From NCBI GenBank assembly GCA_007117275.1, contig SKGV01000016.1, forward strand, positions 1 through 7,792: a stretch of 7,792 nt of DNA, written 5' to 3'. The notes under the pieces are model-generated. The model was not told where the DNA came from and did not search any database. It saw nothing but the letters and a program-made list of their open reading frames with translations. Within the stretch, counting starts at the first letter, position 1, and each line of letters starts with the position of its first letter. This document shows, in pieces, positions 1-6,714 of this stretch. The translations under genes were made by a program, and so were the position numbers. The DNA comes from Methylophaga sp. Lineage in GTDB: Bacteria > Pseudomonadota > Gammaproteobacteria > Nitrosococcales > Methylophagaceae.

Positions 1-1787
1 ATGGATTGTTCAACCGACACGCCACGACGCTGCTGCGGGCTAAACCACTCCCCTGTCAAAATCCTATTATCTTCTGGTAATGCACTGCTCGCTGTTAAAC
101 TCAACTCCCGATTCAACTCACTCACTTGCTCTGGATTGACAATCCACTCACTTGCAGCTGTGTCATTAATAGCGATTAATCGGCCTCGAACGATGGGATA
201 AAGCGGGTTTTGCTCGATAGCGTATTCAGTTAAAAAAGCGTCAACTGAATCAACTGACTGTGCAGGGATGTTCAACAAGAAATGATTGGGCGCATCTTCC
301 GGCAGTTGCGCCTGCCAGTCAGATAACAAAGCTGTCCTGGTCAGAATAAGTGTCGAGGCCAGCATTAGCGTCATTGCAAACACCATTAACTGAACCAGAC
401 TGGCAGTGCGATGACGTTTAAGCCGGATAACCGCCATCTTCCAGCTTTGTCCGCTAAATGACAATTTGTCGAGAAGCTTCAACAGTATGGCACTGCCTGC
501 AGCTAGAATCGCAAGCAACAAAGACAAGCCTGAAAATAGCGCCAGCACCAGCATAGCATCGCCGGTGTATAGCCAAATCAGGGCAAACACGGCCAACAGC
601 GCCAGACTGATTTCGACAAGGCTTGCAACAGGCCTCAATTGTTCTAGACTTCTGAACACCCGCATCGCCGGGATATCTCTCAATCGTGAGATGGCTGGCC
701 AAGCAAAGGCAAACAATACCACAGCCGCTGTTAGCACAGCCGGCCAAACCGGCCATATCGACAACTGAAACTGCAGGCTTTGATCTAACAATCTGGCTGC
801 CGTGCTGGCCAATATCAGCGCCGCAGGTATTGCCAGCAATAGCCCCAAAATCGCTGTACAAACACCCCATAGCCCCAGCCTGATTAGATAATATTGCTGG
901 ATTTTTCGCCCTGTCATACCAAAGGTTTTATAGAGCGCCACCACATCTCTTTGTGATCGCGCATATTCTCGACTGGAAACAGCAATGGCAACTGCCGCCA
1001 GCAAAACCGCTAAGCTACCGCCCAGCATTAAAAACGCCTCAGCACGATCTAGTGCTTGACCCAGACTTTCTGTCTGTCGCACATCAACCCAACGAAATGC
1101 ATCGGCAATTTGCGGTTCAAGCCACTGTTGCAGATCAACAAGAGCTGATTCTGCACCGGCAAACAATGCCTGGTATCGAATCCGACTGCCCGGTTGGACA
1201 ACCTCAGTGGATGGCACATCATCCAGATGCATCATTAATCTCGGTGCCAGTGCCGACAAGTTCATTCTGGCGTCCGGCTCACGCAGCAAAAGACCAGTAA
1301 CTTTGAAGGTAGCAACGCCAATTTCGACTTCGTCAGCCAATGACACTTGTAGCATTCTCATCAGCCGAGGATTCAACCAAACCTCCCCTCGTGCCGGACC
1401 ATGATCAAGTGACTGACGAGGGCTGTCTAGATCGGCTTGCCAGTCGAGCTCACCTCGCAGTGGATAGTAATCATCGACCGATTTGACCGCCACCAAGTGA
1501 TAACCAGAATCACTCGCTACCATGGTGGAAAACTCTGCTACCAGACTGGTGTGAAGACCTTTTGACTGCGCGCGCGCTATCCACTCGGTTGGAATTGGCG
1601 CACTGCTGCGACTGTTCAGTTGCCGGTCTGCTGCTAGGAATGTATTGGCGGAGCTGAGCAATGTGTGCTGCAAATGCTCGGAAAAAAGACTTATGGTGGC
1701 GACACTGCTGACAGCAATTAACACGGAAAGCAACATGACTTTGACGGTGCGTTGCCGCAAATCCCTGAATATCAGTATTTCGTTCAT
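1..1787 (-). CDS. ybbP: ABC transporter permease, YbbP type (FtsX/MacB superfamily), C-terminus cut by window edge
   Basis: The reverse strand is open without a stop from position 1787 to the left edge, giving 595 codons of a protein that is about 800 residues in E. coli YbbP. The product is the membrane subunit of an ABC transporter paired with YbbA. One membrane segment lies near residues 17-35, followed by a long extracytoplasmic domain with family-typical stretches such as VKSVDDYYPLRG and APRLMMHLDDV. A block of hydrophobic segments spans roughly residues 247-425, with SQRDVVALYKTFGM between them. A further segment near 460-480 precedes a second periplasmic stretch containing YPIVRGRLIAIND and LNRELSLT. 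This is the duplicated FtsX layout. The start at 1787 is chosen because AAGGA lies 5 bases upstream and the length then matches E. coli YbbP; ATG at 1793 or 1883 are in-frame alternatives. Transport substrate is unknown. It lies 88 bp after ybbA, probably in one operon. Confidence 0.93.
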   Translation of the reverse strand, partial: MNEILIFRDLRQRTVKVMLLSVLIAVSSVATISLFSEHLQHTLLSSANTFLAADRQLNSRSSAPIPTEWIARAQSKGLHTSLVAEFSTMVASDSGYHLVAVKSVDDYYPLRGELDWQADLDSPRQSLDHGPARGEVWLNPRLMRMLQVSLADEVEIGVATFKVTGLLLREPDARMNLSALAPRLMMHLDDVPSTEVVQPGSRIRYQALFAGAESALVDLQQWLEPQIADAFRWVDVRQTESLGQALDRAEAFLMLGGSLAVLLAAVAIAVSSREYARSQRDVVALYKTFGMTGRKIQQYYLIRLGLWGVCTAILGLLLAIPAALILASTAARLLDQSLQFQLSIWPVWPAVLTAAVVLFAFAWPAISRLRDIPAMRVFRSLEQLRPVASLVEISLALLAVFALIWLYTGDAMLVLALFSGLSLLLAILAAGSAILLKLLDKLSFSGQSWKMAVIRLKRHRTASLVQLMVFAMTLMLASTLILTRTALLSDWQAQLPEDAPNHFLLNIPAQSVDSVDAFLTEYAIEQNPLYPIVRGRLIAINDTAASEWIVNPEQVSELNRELSLTASSALPEDNRILTGEWFSPQQRRGVSVEQS

Positions 1788-1792
1788 TTTCA

Positions 1793-1797
1793 TCCTT
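1793..1797 (-). promoter_or_regulatory. Ribosome binding site fixing the ybbP start
   Basis: On the reverse strand AAGGA ends 5 bases before the ATG at 1787. The in-frame ATG at 1793 overlaps this site and so could not use it. The ATG at 1883, also in frame, would add 32 residues with no resemblance to the N-terminus of the family. This supports 1787. Confidence 0.6.
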
Positions 1798-1875
1798 GTG
1801 GGAATTGCACCGATAGAGTGGTGAGCAAATGCCGCATGGCTGTCCGTGAACCACAGGCATGGTGATGTTGAGATG

Positions 1876-2595
1876 TCATGCATCCAGCCCCTGAGTTCGC
1901 TCATGCAGGTAACCGGCTTCGATGATGAACTGACGATCACATCGGTCAGCTAGTGCTTGATCATGCGTGACCATCACCAATGTTGTGCCTTGCTCTTGAT
2001 TAAGTTGCATGAGCAACTCAATCACGCTGTCTGCTGTTTGACTGTCGAGGTTTCCGGTTGGCTCATCAGCAAACAAAATTTTCGGCTCCACTGCAAAAGC
2101 ACGCGCGATCGCAACACGCTGTTGTTCGCCGCCCGATAATTGTCTCGGTGTATGCTGTAATCTTTGCTCCAGCCCAACCCGTTTTAAGAGATCCTGTGCA
2201 CGCTGTCTGGCTGTATTGACCCCAGACAACTCCAGCGGCAACATAACGTTTTCCAGCGCTGTCAACGCGGGCAATAACTGAAAGGATTGAAATACAAAGC
2301 CAACACGGCTGGCTCGCAACTCGGCTCGTTCATCTTCACTGAGACTTGATAGCGAGTGTCCATCCAGCCATATCTCACCGGATAGCGCAGTGTCCAGTCC
2401 AGCCATCAGACCAAGCAACGTCGTTTTTCCAGAACCGGATCGGCCAACGATAGCGGCAGATTCCCCATACGCAATCGTCAGATTGATATCGTTGAGAATG
2501 GGCAAGGTTTGTTCAGAGAGTGTGATGTGATGGTGAAGCTTGTCTACTTTTATCATGCAGTCATTGCCACTTGCCGATTGTCCACCTATGAGCAT
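1876..2595 (-). CDS. ybbA: ABC transporter ATP-binding protein YbbA (LolD/MacB-like)
   Basis: This 239-residue cytoplasmic ATPase powers the YbbP permease. All nucleotide-binding motifs are intact: Walker A GRSGSGKT at residues 51-58, Q-loop glutamine 103 within VFQSFQLLP, signature LSGGEQQ at 153-159, Walker B ILFADE at 173-178 ending in the catalytic glutamate, D-loop GNLD at 181-184, and switch histidine 211. The short single-domain form and the QSFQLLPALTALENV stretch are typical of the LolD/MacB/YbbA group, which serves FtsX-type permeases and is generally not an importer class. The start at 2595 has AAGGGG 5 bases upstream; an internal Met at residue 14 is an alternative with a weaker site. 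It is divergent from tesA with only 46 bp between starts, an arrangement known from E. coli. What the complex moves is not settled from the sequence. Confidence 0.95.
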   Translation of the reverse strand: MLIGGQSASGNDCMIKVDKLHHHITLSEQTLPILNDINLTIAYGESAAIVGRSGSGKTTLLGLMAGLDTALSGEIWLDGHSLSSLSEDERAELRASRVGFVFQSFQLLPALTALENVMLPLELSGVNTARQRAQDLLKRVGLEQRLQHTPRQLSGGEQQRVAIARAFAVEPKILFADEPTGNLDSQTADSVIELLMQLNQEQGTTLVMVTHDQALADRCDRQFIIEAGYLHERTQGLDA

Positions 2596-2641
2596 ATTGT
2601 CCCCTTAATTTCCTATGGCTTGCATGAGATCATTTTTAACC

Positions 2642-3283
2642 ATGAAAGTTTTCATTATTTTACTCAGTATCAGTTTTTGGCTAGCCAGTCCGCTTAAGGC
2701 GAGTGCGACCGAGCCCGTTTTATTAGTTGTGGGTGACAGCCTCAGTGCCGCCTATGGTATTGACAGAGATAGAAGCTGGGTTGCCCTGTTACAGGAAAGA
2801 CTCTCTGATGAGAGCACACCTAACTGGCAGGTAATCAACGCCAGTATCAGTGGTGAAACTACCGAGGGCGGTCTTGCCCGGCTGCCTAGATTGCTTGCTG
2901 TTCACCAGCCGGACTTGGTCATTATCGAACTCGGCGGCAATGATGGCCTGCGCGGTCATCCCCTTGCGTCAATTCGTGCCAACTTGGAACAGATGATCCA
3001 ACTAGCGCTGCCAGACGCGGCACTATTACTGGTCGGTATTGAACTACCACCCAATTATGGACCGCGTTATACCCGCGCTTTTGCTGAGATATACCTTGAA
3101 CTCGCCGAGATATATCAGGTTGATTTGCTGCCGTTTTTCCTGGAGGGTGTCTATGATGCCGATGCTATGATGCAAGCGGACGGATTACACCCTACAGAAG
3201 CAGCACAACCACAATTGCTGGCAAACATTTGGCCTCATTTAGAACCTTTACTGACAAGCAATCATCTTTCTGTGCAACCTTGA
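2642..3283 (+). CDS. tesA: Arylesterase / acyl-CoA thioesterase I / lysophospholipase L1 (SGNH hydrolase), exported
   Basis: From ATG 2642 the protein has 213 residues, close to the E. coli TesA precursor (about 208). A signal peptide begins MKVFIILL and its likely cleavage site is after ASA (residue 22), placing the enzyme in the periplasm. SGNH blocks are complete: block I GDSLS with nucleophile Ser33, block II SGETTEGG with Gly71, block III GGND with Asn100, and block V DGLHP with Asp180 and His183. The family hydrolyses thioesters, aryl esters and lysophospholipids. The frame is open back to ATG 2615, but that start would put nine residues before the signal peptide. Neither ATG has a clear ribosome binding site, so the start rests on the signal peptide. 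It is divergent from ybbA and ends 26 bp from a convergent gene with no obvious terminator between them. Confidence 0.94.
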   Translation: MKVFIILLSISFWLASPLKASATEPVLLVVGDSLSAAYGIDRDRSWVALLQERLSDESTPNWQVINASISGETTEGGLARLPRLLAVHQPDLVIIELGGNDGLRGHPLASIRANLEQMIQLALPDAALLLVGIELPPNYGPRYTRAFAEIYLELAEIYQVDLLPFFLEGVYDADAMMQADGLHPTEAAQPQLLANIWPHLEPLLTSNHLSVQP

Positions 3284-3309
3284 TTTCCCCTTATCAATCA
3301 TGATGCGAT

Positions 3310-3612
3310 TCAGGGCTGAAGCCGAGCACAACTGTCATGGACTTTCTTTTGAACATCACTTTCCGACATCTCTTCAGGCAGCGCATACGCAAGATTGATA
3401 GCCAGGTCGACAATTCTTAGAAATTCATCATTGGCAAATTCCGGGCGATGTTGCTGCATCACTTGGTCATAGGTTTTACCACTTTGCTTGTGGTGATAAT
3501 AATCATTGGTCAGCGCGGCAATCATTTCACATTGCGGATTGTCGCTTGCCTGCAGATAAGACATAGATAGGTTCAAACTGAGCATCGTCAGAACGATCAG
3601 GGGAGTTTTCAT
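3310..3612 (-). CDS. Small exported protein of unknown function with two cysteines
   Basis: This 100-residue protein is not one I recognise. The first 22 residues form a signal peptide: a lysine at position 2, a hydrophobic core, and a likely cleavage after LQA. The mature part of about 78 residues is polar and largely helical in composition, with only two cysteines, Cys28 near the mature N-terminus and Cys95 near the C-terminus. The spacing suggests one disulfide closing the domain, which would suit a periplasmic location. The stretch NDYYHHKQSGKTYDQVM is distinctive. The ribosome binding site is weak (GAGAA about 6 bases before the ATG). It is convergent with tesA. The following 200 bp upstream has no gene, so it is probably transcribed alone. 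That it is a real gene is inferred from the signal peptide and length, not from a known family. Confidence 0.7.
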   Translation of the reverse strand: MKTPLIVLTMLSLNLSMSYLQASDNPQCEMIAALTNDYYHHKQSGKTYDQVMQQHRPEFANDEFLRIVDLAINLAYALPEEMSESDVQKKVHDSCARLQP

Positions 3613-3816
3613 GGGCTTCTCGCATGGCTAGATTAAAGGTTAGGACACACGCGGATGATCAAAAATTCCGCAGGACGGGCATACAGTGCGCTCAGCTCTT
3701 TACTGGACGCGCCTTCAAATCCAGGCATCACCGATACTCATTCACACGCTCAAGATCAACACGCCAGCTAGGTTTGAATCGACAGCGTGGTTATCACGGC
3801 ACGCAGCAAGATGGCT
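3613..3816. other. Non-coding gap with no identifiable feature
   Basis: About 200 bp lie between the end of the DUF3147 gene and the start of the small exported protein. Both strands hold only short open frames without ribosome binding sites or recognisable products. I see no terminator hairpin with a T-run. It probably holds the promoter of the small exported protein at its left end, but no convincing -35/-10 pair is visible. Confidence 0.5.
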
Positions 3817-4167
3817 TTACAGCAAGTGAATACCGAAACGCTTAACCATAAACGCAAGCAATAGAAAAGAGGCTATAGTGATCGGTATAGACACCAACAT
3901 CGCTGGCCAGAAGCTATATCTGTGCATCACGTATGGAAACACCAGGAACATCGGCAATGTAGGGATGACGTACCAAAACGTGTACCAGGCATGATTGGCA
4001 ATTTTGTCGGTAGGCTGTTTTTCAAAATACAGCCATAACAGGGTTAAGACAGTGATCATGGGCAAGGCTGCCAACAATGCACCGAGCTTATCACTGCGCT
4101 TGGCAATTTCTGAAATCAGTACCACCATTGCTGCTGTGATCAGATATTTACTAATGATCCAGGCCAT
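3817..4167 (-). CDS. DUF3147 family integral membrane protein
   Basis: This is a 116-residue, strongly hydrophobic protein with about four membrane segments, roughly residues 5-22, 30-47, 64-84 and 90-110. It matches what I know of the DUF3147 family in length and pattern: an N-terminal segment followed by VLISEIAKRSDKLGALLAALP, then a WLYFE motif after the second segment, and a segment around TFWYVIPTLPMFLVFPYVM. The function of the family is unknown. The open frame extends upstream to 4293, but the start at 4167 is chosen because GGAG lies 8 bases before it and the extra 42 residues are basic and unlike the family. The gene is divergent from the cupin gene, with about 200 bp between their starts. 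Co-regulation with that gene is possible but unsupported. Confidence 0.85.
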   Translation of the reverse strand: MAWIISKYLITAAMVVLISEIAKRSDKLGALLAALPMITVLTLLWLYFEKQPTDKIANHAWYTFWYVIPTLPMFLVFPYVMHRYSFWPAMLVSIPITIASFLLLAFMVKRFGIHLL

Positions 4168-4175
4168 GAGTGTTT

Positions 4176-4179
4176 CTCC
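4176..4179 (-). promoter_or_regulatory. Ribosome binding site fixing the DUF3147 start
   Basis: GGAG on the reverse strand sits 8 bases before the ATG at 4167. The further upstream ATG at 4293 has no comparable site, so the longer reading is not favoured. Confidence 0.6.
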
Positions 4180-4317
4180 AAAACTAAGACACACGCTGAA
4201 TACTGATGCCAGTTTATGCCGATGCGACCGCTTTTTTGCTATTATGCCTCGGTCAATTACTGACAGTAGCTGCAGGTAACGATGAACGATCAAAGGTCAT
4301 GAGATACCTGCTTCCCG

Positions 4318-4342
4318 TCAGGGTCCCCCTGCCCGACCCTGA
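4318..4342. promoter_or_regulatory. Perfect 8-bp inverted repeat upstream of the cupin gene, possible operator
   Basis: TCAGGGTC and GACCCTGA are perfect inverted arms separated by 9 bases. They end 27 bases before the cupin ATG. A -10-like TAAAAT begins 3 bases after the right arm (4345-4350), with no good -35 at the expected place, so the repeat would cover the -35 and spacer of such a promoter. As RNA it could instead form a hairpin in the leader; the inner CAGGG/CCCTG arms offer a competing fold. No T-run follows, so it is not a terminator. Confidence 0.45.
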
Positions 4343-4369
4343 ACTAAAATTAGCTTATTCAGGATAGTT

Positions 4370-4645
4370 ATGCCAGAAATCAAGATTGTGAAAAACCCGA
4401 CTGACGATTTTCTCAAGCAACTGGGCGTTGCCAGTTGGGAGACTTGGGATTGCCCGGTAACAGAGTTCAGACTGGACTTTGATGAAACCGAAAAAGCCTA
4501 TATTCTCGAAGGTGAAATTGTGGTCACTCCAGACGGTGGGTCGCCTGTCACCGTCGTTCCCGGTGATTATGTCGAGTTTCCAGCCGGGCTAAAAAGCATG
4601 TGGCGCGTCACCAAACAACTGAAAAAGCATTACAGCTACGATTAA
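4370..4645 (+). CDS. Single-domain cupin protein, DUF861 / Cupin_3 (EutQ-like fold)
   Basis: This 91-residue protein has the compact beta-barrel pattern of the Cupin_3 group. Visible marks are WETWDCPVTEFRLDFDE (Trp23 to Glu39), EKAYILEGEIVVTPDGG (41-57) as cupin motif 1, PGDYVEFPAGLKSMW (64-78) as motif 2, and a C-terminal KKHYSYD. The metal-binding histidines of classical cupins are absent in both motifs, as is usual for this group, so a metal-dependent activity cannot be assumed. Related proteins are often annotated only as cupin-domain or ureidoglycolate-type proteins; no reaction is claimed here. AGGA lies 5 bases before the ATG. The gene stands alone: an inverted repeat precedes it and a strong terminator follows 22-26 bases after the stop. 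Confidence 0.88.
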   Translation: MPEIKIVKNPTDDFLKQLGVASWETWDCPVTEFRLDFDETEKAYILEGEIVVTPDGGSPVTVVPGDYVEFPAGLKSMWRVTKQLKKHYSYD

Positions 4646-4666
4646 ACGCTGTTTGTTTTTGCCAGT

Positions 4667-4696
4667 AAAAAGGGCGCTCGATGAGCGCCCTTTTTT
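4667..4696. terminator. Bidirectional rho-independent terminator
   Basis: GGGCGCTC (4672-4679) pairs perfectly with GAGCGCCC (4683-4690) across a 3-base loop. An A-run precedes the stem and six Ts follow it, so it can work on both strands. It closes the cupin gene on the plus strand and the adhesin-E-like gene, and perhaps the alcohol dehydrogenase, on the minus strand. Confidence 0.92.
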
Positions 4697-4714
4697 ATCA
4701 CCAATCAAGCCAGC

Positions 4715-5122
4715 TCATTCACAGGCAAGCATGCGTTCAGCATCGCGCTGCGTCTCTTCAGGAATGGGTCGCCAATCGTTATCCGGTAAATCACGTTCGA
4801 AGATTGTTTCACCACCAGCCTGATGTTCAGTGTGCCGTGAATAATAAAGAATACGCGACTTGGCTTGTTGACAGTCGAATTCAAAAAAACCCATCTGTGA
4901 AACGAACGCTTCGCCACTGCTGCGGTCTTCTCTAGCCGTAGCAAAGTCTGACAACATCCACATAGTGGCATTGCCTGACTGCCGATTAATCGTTGTCAGG
5001 TCTGCAAAGAAACTGACACCGCCTTCTTCACCAATCGCAGACCAGATACGCTCTGATTCTGCTGCATGCAGCTGAGAGGCCGTCATCAGTACAACGGTGA
5101 ATGCAAGTGCTGCTAATTTCAT
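4715..5122 (-). CDS. Exported surface-adhesin-E-like protein
   Basis: From ATG 5122 the protein has 135 residues. A signal peptide begins MKLAALAF, with likely cleavage after LHA at residue 20, so it is exported. The mature part resembles the surface-adhesin E domain (PF16747): an early IWSAIGEE, then FFADLTTINRQSGN, WMLSDF near residues 55-60, a central FDC (Cys84), and a terminal Cys134 one residue from the end. The two cysteines would form the family's conserved disulfide. The family is named after a Haemophilus surface protein, but most members in environmental bacteria are uncharacterised, so an adhesion role is not claimed. AGGAG lies 4 bases before this start; in-frame ATGs at 5134 and 5164 lack such a site. 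It follows the alcohol dehydrogenase by 80 bp on the same strand with no terminator between. Confidence 0.82.
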   Translation of the reverse strand: MKLAALAFTVVLMTASQLHAAESERIWSAIGEEGGVSFFADLTTINRQSGNATMWMLSDFATAREDRSSGEAFVSQMGFFEFDCQQAKSRILYYSRHTEHQAGGETIFERDLPDNDWRPIPEETQRDAERMLACE

Positions 5123-5202
5123 GATGCTCCTCATATCTTTGCCAACGAGTATTAGCCGACCCAATTCAAAATAGTGAGTTCCTCAATAGCGACTGAGAGA
5201 TT

Positions 5203-6276
5203 TCAGGTCTCAATGGCGACTTTGAGTACGCCATCACGCTGATGTGAAAACAGCTCATATGCCTCTTTTATCTGCTCGAGTTTGAAACGATGAGTCACCA
5301 TCGCTCCAAGGTCCAGTCGTTCCGAGGCGATAATATCCATCAATCTGCGCATACGTTCCTTGCCGCCCGGACACAGTGACGTGATGATTTTATGATCACC
5401 AAGACCTGCGCAAAATGCATCAAGGGGGATGGTCAAATTACTCGAGTAAACGCCAAGGCTGGACAGCGTACCGCCGGGTTTCAATACCCGAAGCGCCGAT
5501 TCAAATGTCTGCTGTAGGCCAAGGGCTTCTATCGAAGCATCAACGCCGCGGCCACCGGTGAGTTTCATGATTTCACTGACGACATCTTCTTTACGAAAAT
5601 CTAAGGTGATATCTGCGCCCATTTGCTTGGCCATGGCAAGACGCTCATCAACGCCATCGACGGCAATAATCAGACTCGCGCCACGTAAGCGTGCACCGGC
5701 TGTTGCACAGAGACCAATAGGCCCTTGCGCAAAAATTGCCACCATGTCACCAATGCGGATATTGGCTGCTTCTGCACCGGCAAACCCCGTAGACATGATG
5801 TCGGGACACATCAATACCTGCTCATCAGTCAGATGTTCAGGAACCGGTGACAAATTCGCCTGCGCATCTGGCACCAAAAGATACTCAGCTTGAGCACCGT
5901 CAATAGTATTACCAAAACGCCAACCGCCCAATGGTTTGTAGCCATGACTGTGCGAACCACCATCCTGTGCCGAACAGCCGTCTTGACAGGCATAAGAGTG
6001 AAAACCCGGGCAGATAGCGCCTGCAATGACACGCTGTCCTTCCTGATAGCCCTGAACATTACGTCCTAATTTTTCAATCACGCCAACTGGCTCATGACCG
6101 ATAGTCAATCCGGATGTCACAGGATATTCGCCTTTCAAGATGTGTACATCAGTACCACAGATAGTCGTTGTGGTAATGCGGATCAATGCCTCATTGGCAC
6201 CCACATCCGGAATGGGCTTATCTTCAATCTCAATCCGCCCAGGCTCGACAAACACCGCTGCTTTCATCATTGTCAT
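5203..6276 (-). CDS. Zinc-dependent alcohol dehydrogenase (medium-chain dehydrogenase/reductase)
   Basis: This 357-residue cytoplasmic enzyme should interconvert alcohols and aldehydes or ketones with NAD(P). Catalytic zinc ligands are visible: Cys40 in TICGTDVH, His61-Glu62 in TIGHEPVG, and Asp159 in MCPDIM. This Cys-His-Asp set recalls secondary alcohol dehydrogenases of the Thermoanaerobacter/Clostridium type. The Rossmann segment is AQGPIGLCATAGA (183-195), followed by IIAVDG with Asp207 at the end of the second strand, which suggests NAD over NADP. Much of the sequence matches my memory of the Cupriavidus/Ralstonia zinc alcohol dehydrogenase of about 366 residues, including GGRGVDASIEALG and LKPGGTLSSLGVYSS. 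The lobe near residues 89-112 has only three cysteines, so a structural zinc is doubtful. GGAGG lies 7 bases before the start. It is probably the first gene of a unit with the adhesin-E-like gene. Confidence 0.94.
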   Translation of the reverse strand: MTMMKAAVFVEPGRIEIEDKPIPDVGANEALIRITTTTICGTDVHILKGEYPVTSGLTIGHEPVGVIEKLGRNVQGYQEGQRVIAGAICPGFHSYACQDGCSAQDGGSHSHGYKPLGGWRFGNTIDGAQAEYLLVPDAQANLSPVPEHLTDEQVLMCPDIMSTGFAGAEAANIRIGDMVAIFAQGPIGLCATAGARLRGASLIIAVDGVDERLAMAKQMGADITLDFRKEDVVSEIMKLTGGRGVDASIEALGLQQTFESALRVLKPGGTLSSLGVYSSNLTIPLDAFCAGLGDHKIITSLCPGGKERMRRLMDIIASERLDLGAMVTHRFKLEQIKEAYELFSHQRDGVLKVAIET

Positions 6277-6373
6277 TGCGAAGCCTCCATTTACAGAATC
6301 ATTTGCATTTCCACGCTAACAGCTATTGTGATTGCATTCAATAGGACACTCTACGGCTAACCACCTCACTCAG

Positions 6374-6429
6374 AATGTCGCATAGACGATATGGATCAGT
6401 GGGTTATAAAACTAATGTCGAAATAGAGG
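6374..6429. repeat. Direct repeat pair with core AATGTCG, 40 bp apart
   Basis: AATGTCGCATAGACG at 6374-6388 and AATGTCGAAATAGAGG at 6414-6429 share the heptamer and a following ATAGA. The spacing of 40 bp is close to four helical turns, which would put both copies on one face of the DNA. They lie about 100-150 bp upstream of the dehydrogenase start and could be activator sites. This role is inferred only. Confidence 0.35.
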
Positions 6430-6486
6430 CGCTTTTCTAGTGCGTTAAACACGATAGCCTTTTCAAACCACCAAAAAAGTCGCCTT

Positions 6487-6561
6487 CTATAGCTATCAGA
6501 ATACTATAAATCAGACTGTTAAAATATTTTGACCTTGTCTAAAAATCCCTATAGAGTATCA
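6487..6561. repeat. Direct repeat pair CTATAG-TATCA upstream of csp
   Basis: CTATAGCTATCA at 6487-6498 and CTATAGAGTATCA at 6549-6561 differ only by the one or two bases between the halves. The second copy overlaps the -10 of a possible csp promoter. The sequence is AT-rich, so chance is quite possible. Confidence 0.25.
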
Positions 6562-6591
6562 ATTGCTTGAAAACCGCTTAATGATTATTTA
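6529..6591 (+). promoter_or_regulatory. Candidate sigma-70 promoters for the cold-shock gene
   Basis: Two weak pairs are visible: TTGACC (6529-6534) with TATAGA (6550-6555) at a short 15-base spacing, and TTGCTT (6563-6568) with TATTTA (6586-6591) at the ideal 17-base spacing. Either would give a leader of about 115-155 bases before the cold-shock ATG, in keeping with csp genes. Neither is a strong match. Confidence 0.3.
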
Positions 6592-6671
6592 CGCATTTCG
6601 AAGTTTTACCTAAAGTGTCACCGCTGCCGTAGCTCGTCCTGTTTGTAACAATCATGCTCTTTTCCAGCAAG

Positions 6672-6683
6672 GCCCAACTGGGC
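6672..6683 (+). promoter_or_regulatory. Small leader hairpin before the cold-shock gene
   Basis: GCCC and GGGC flank a 4-base AACT loop, followed by GGCTTTTAT. It lies about 20 bases upstream of the ribosome binding site. It may affect leader folding, or act as a weak pause site; the stem is too short to call a terminator. Confidence 0.3.
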
Positions 6684-6714
6684 GGCTTTTATATTTACGA
6701 ATAGGAAATTTAAT

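Larger units (their letters stand above)
6277..6714. other. AT-rich divergent intergenic region between the alcohol dehydrogenase and cold-shock genes
   Basis: This 438-bp gap has no convincing coding sequence on either strand. It must carry the promoters of both flanking genes. It holds a pair of AATGTCG direct repeats 40 bp apart (nearer the dehydrogenase), a pair of CTATAG-TATCA repeats 62 bp apart (nearer the cold-shock gene), two weak plus-strand promoter candidates, and a small GC hairpin in the cold-shock leader. The long leader of the cold-shock gene suits the untranslated regions seen before csp genes in general. Confidence 0.6.

Noticed and set aside
454..870. Minus-strand frame of 138 codons, and plus-strand frames at 466-768, 686-883, 953-1300 and 1207-1404
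   Set aside because: All lie inside the permease gene in other frames; the permease reading carries the family motifs across the whole stretch.
1510..1860. Minus-strand frame of 116 codons
   Set aside because: Overlaps the permease N-terminus in another frame and is rich in His, Cys and Arg without any motif.
1790..1879. A 29-codon minus-strand frame that begins at the ybbA stop and ends over the ybbP start
   Set aside because: The overlap pattern is neat, but the peptide has no resemblance to anything and no site of its own; more likely chance.
3655..3771. Open frame of 38 codons on the plus strand in the 3613-3816 gap
   Set aside because: No ribosome binding site and no recognisable features; length is within chance for this base composition.
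3624..3845. Open frame of 73 codons on the plus strand
   Set aside because: It has no ribosome binding site, is rich in Arg, His and Thr in a way typical of shadow frames, and overlaps the end of the DUF3147 gene.
4168..4293. N-terminal extension of the DUF3147 protein
   Set aside because: The added residues are basic and unlike the family; the ribosome binding site at 4176-4179 supports the shorter start.
5558..5893. Plus-strand frame of 111 codons, also 5829-6059 minus and 6094-6360 plus
   Set aside because: These are shadows of the alcohol dehydrogenase, whose own frame holds every expected motif.
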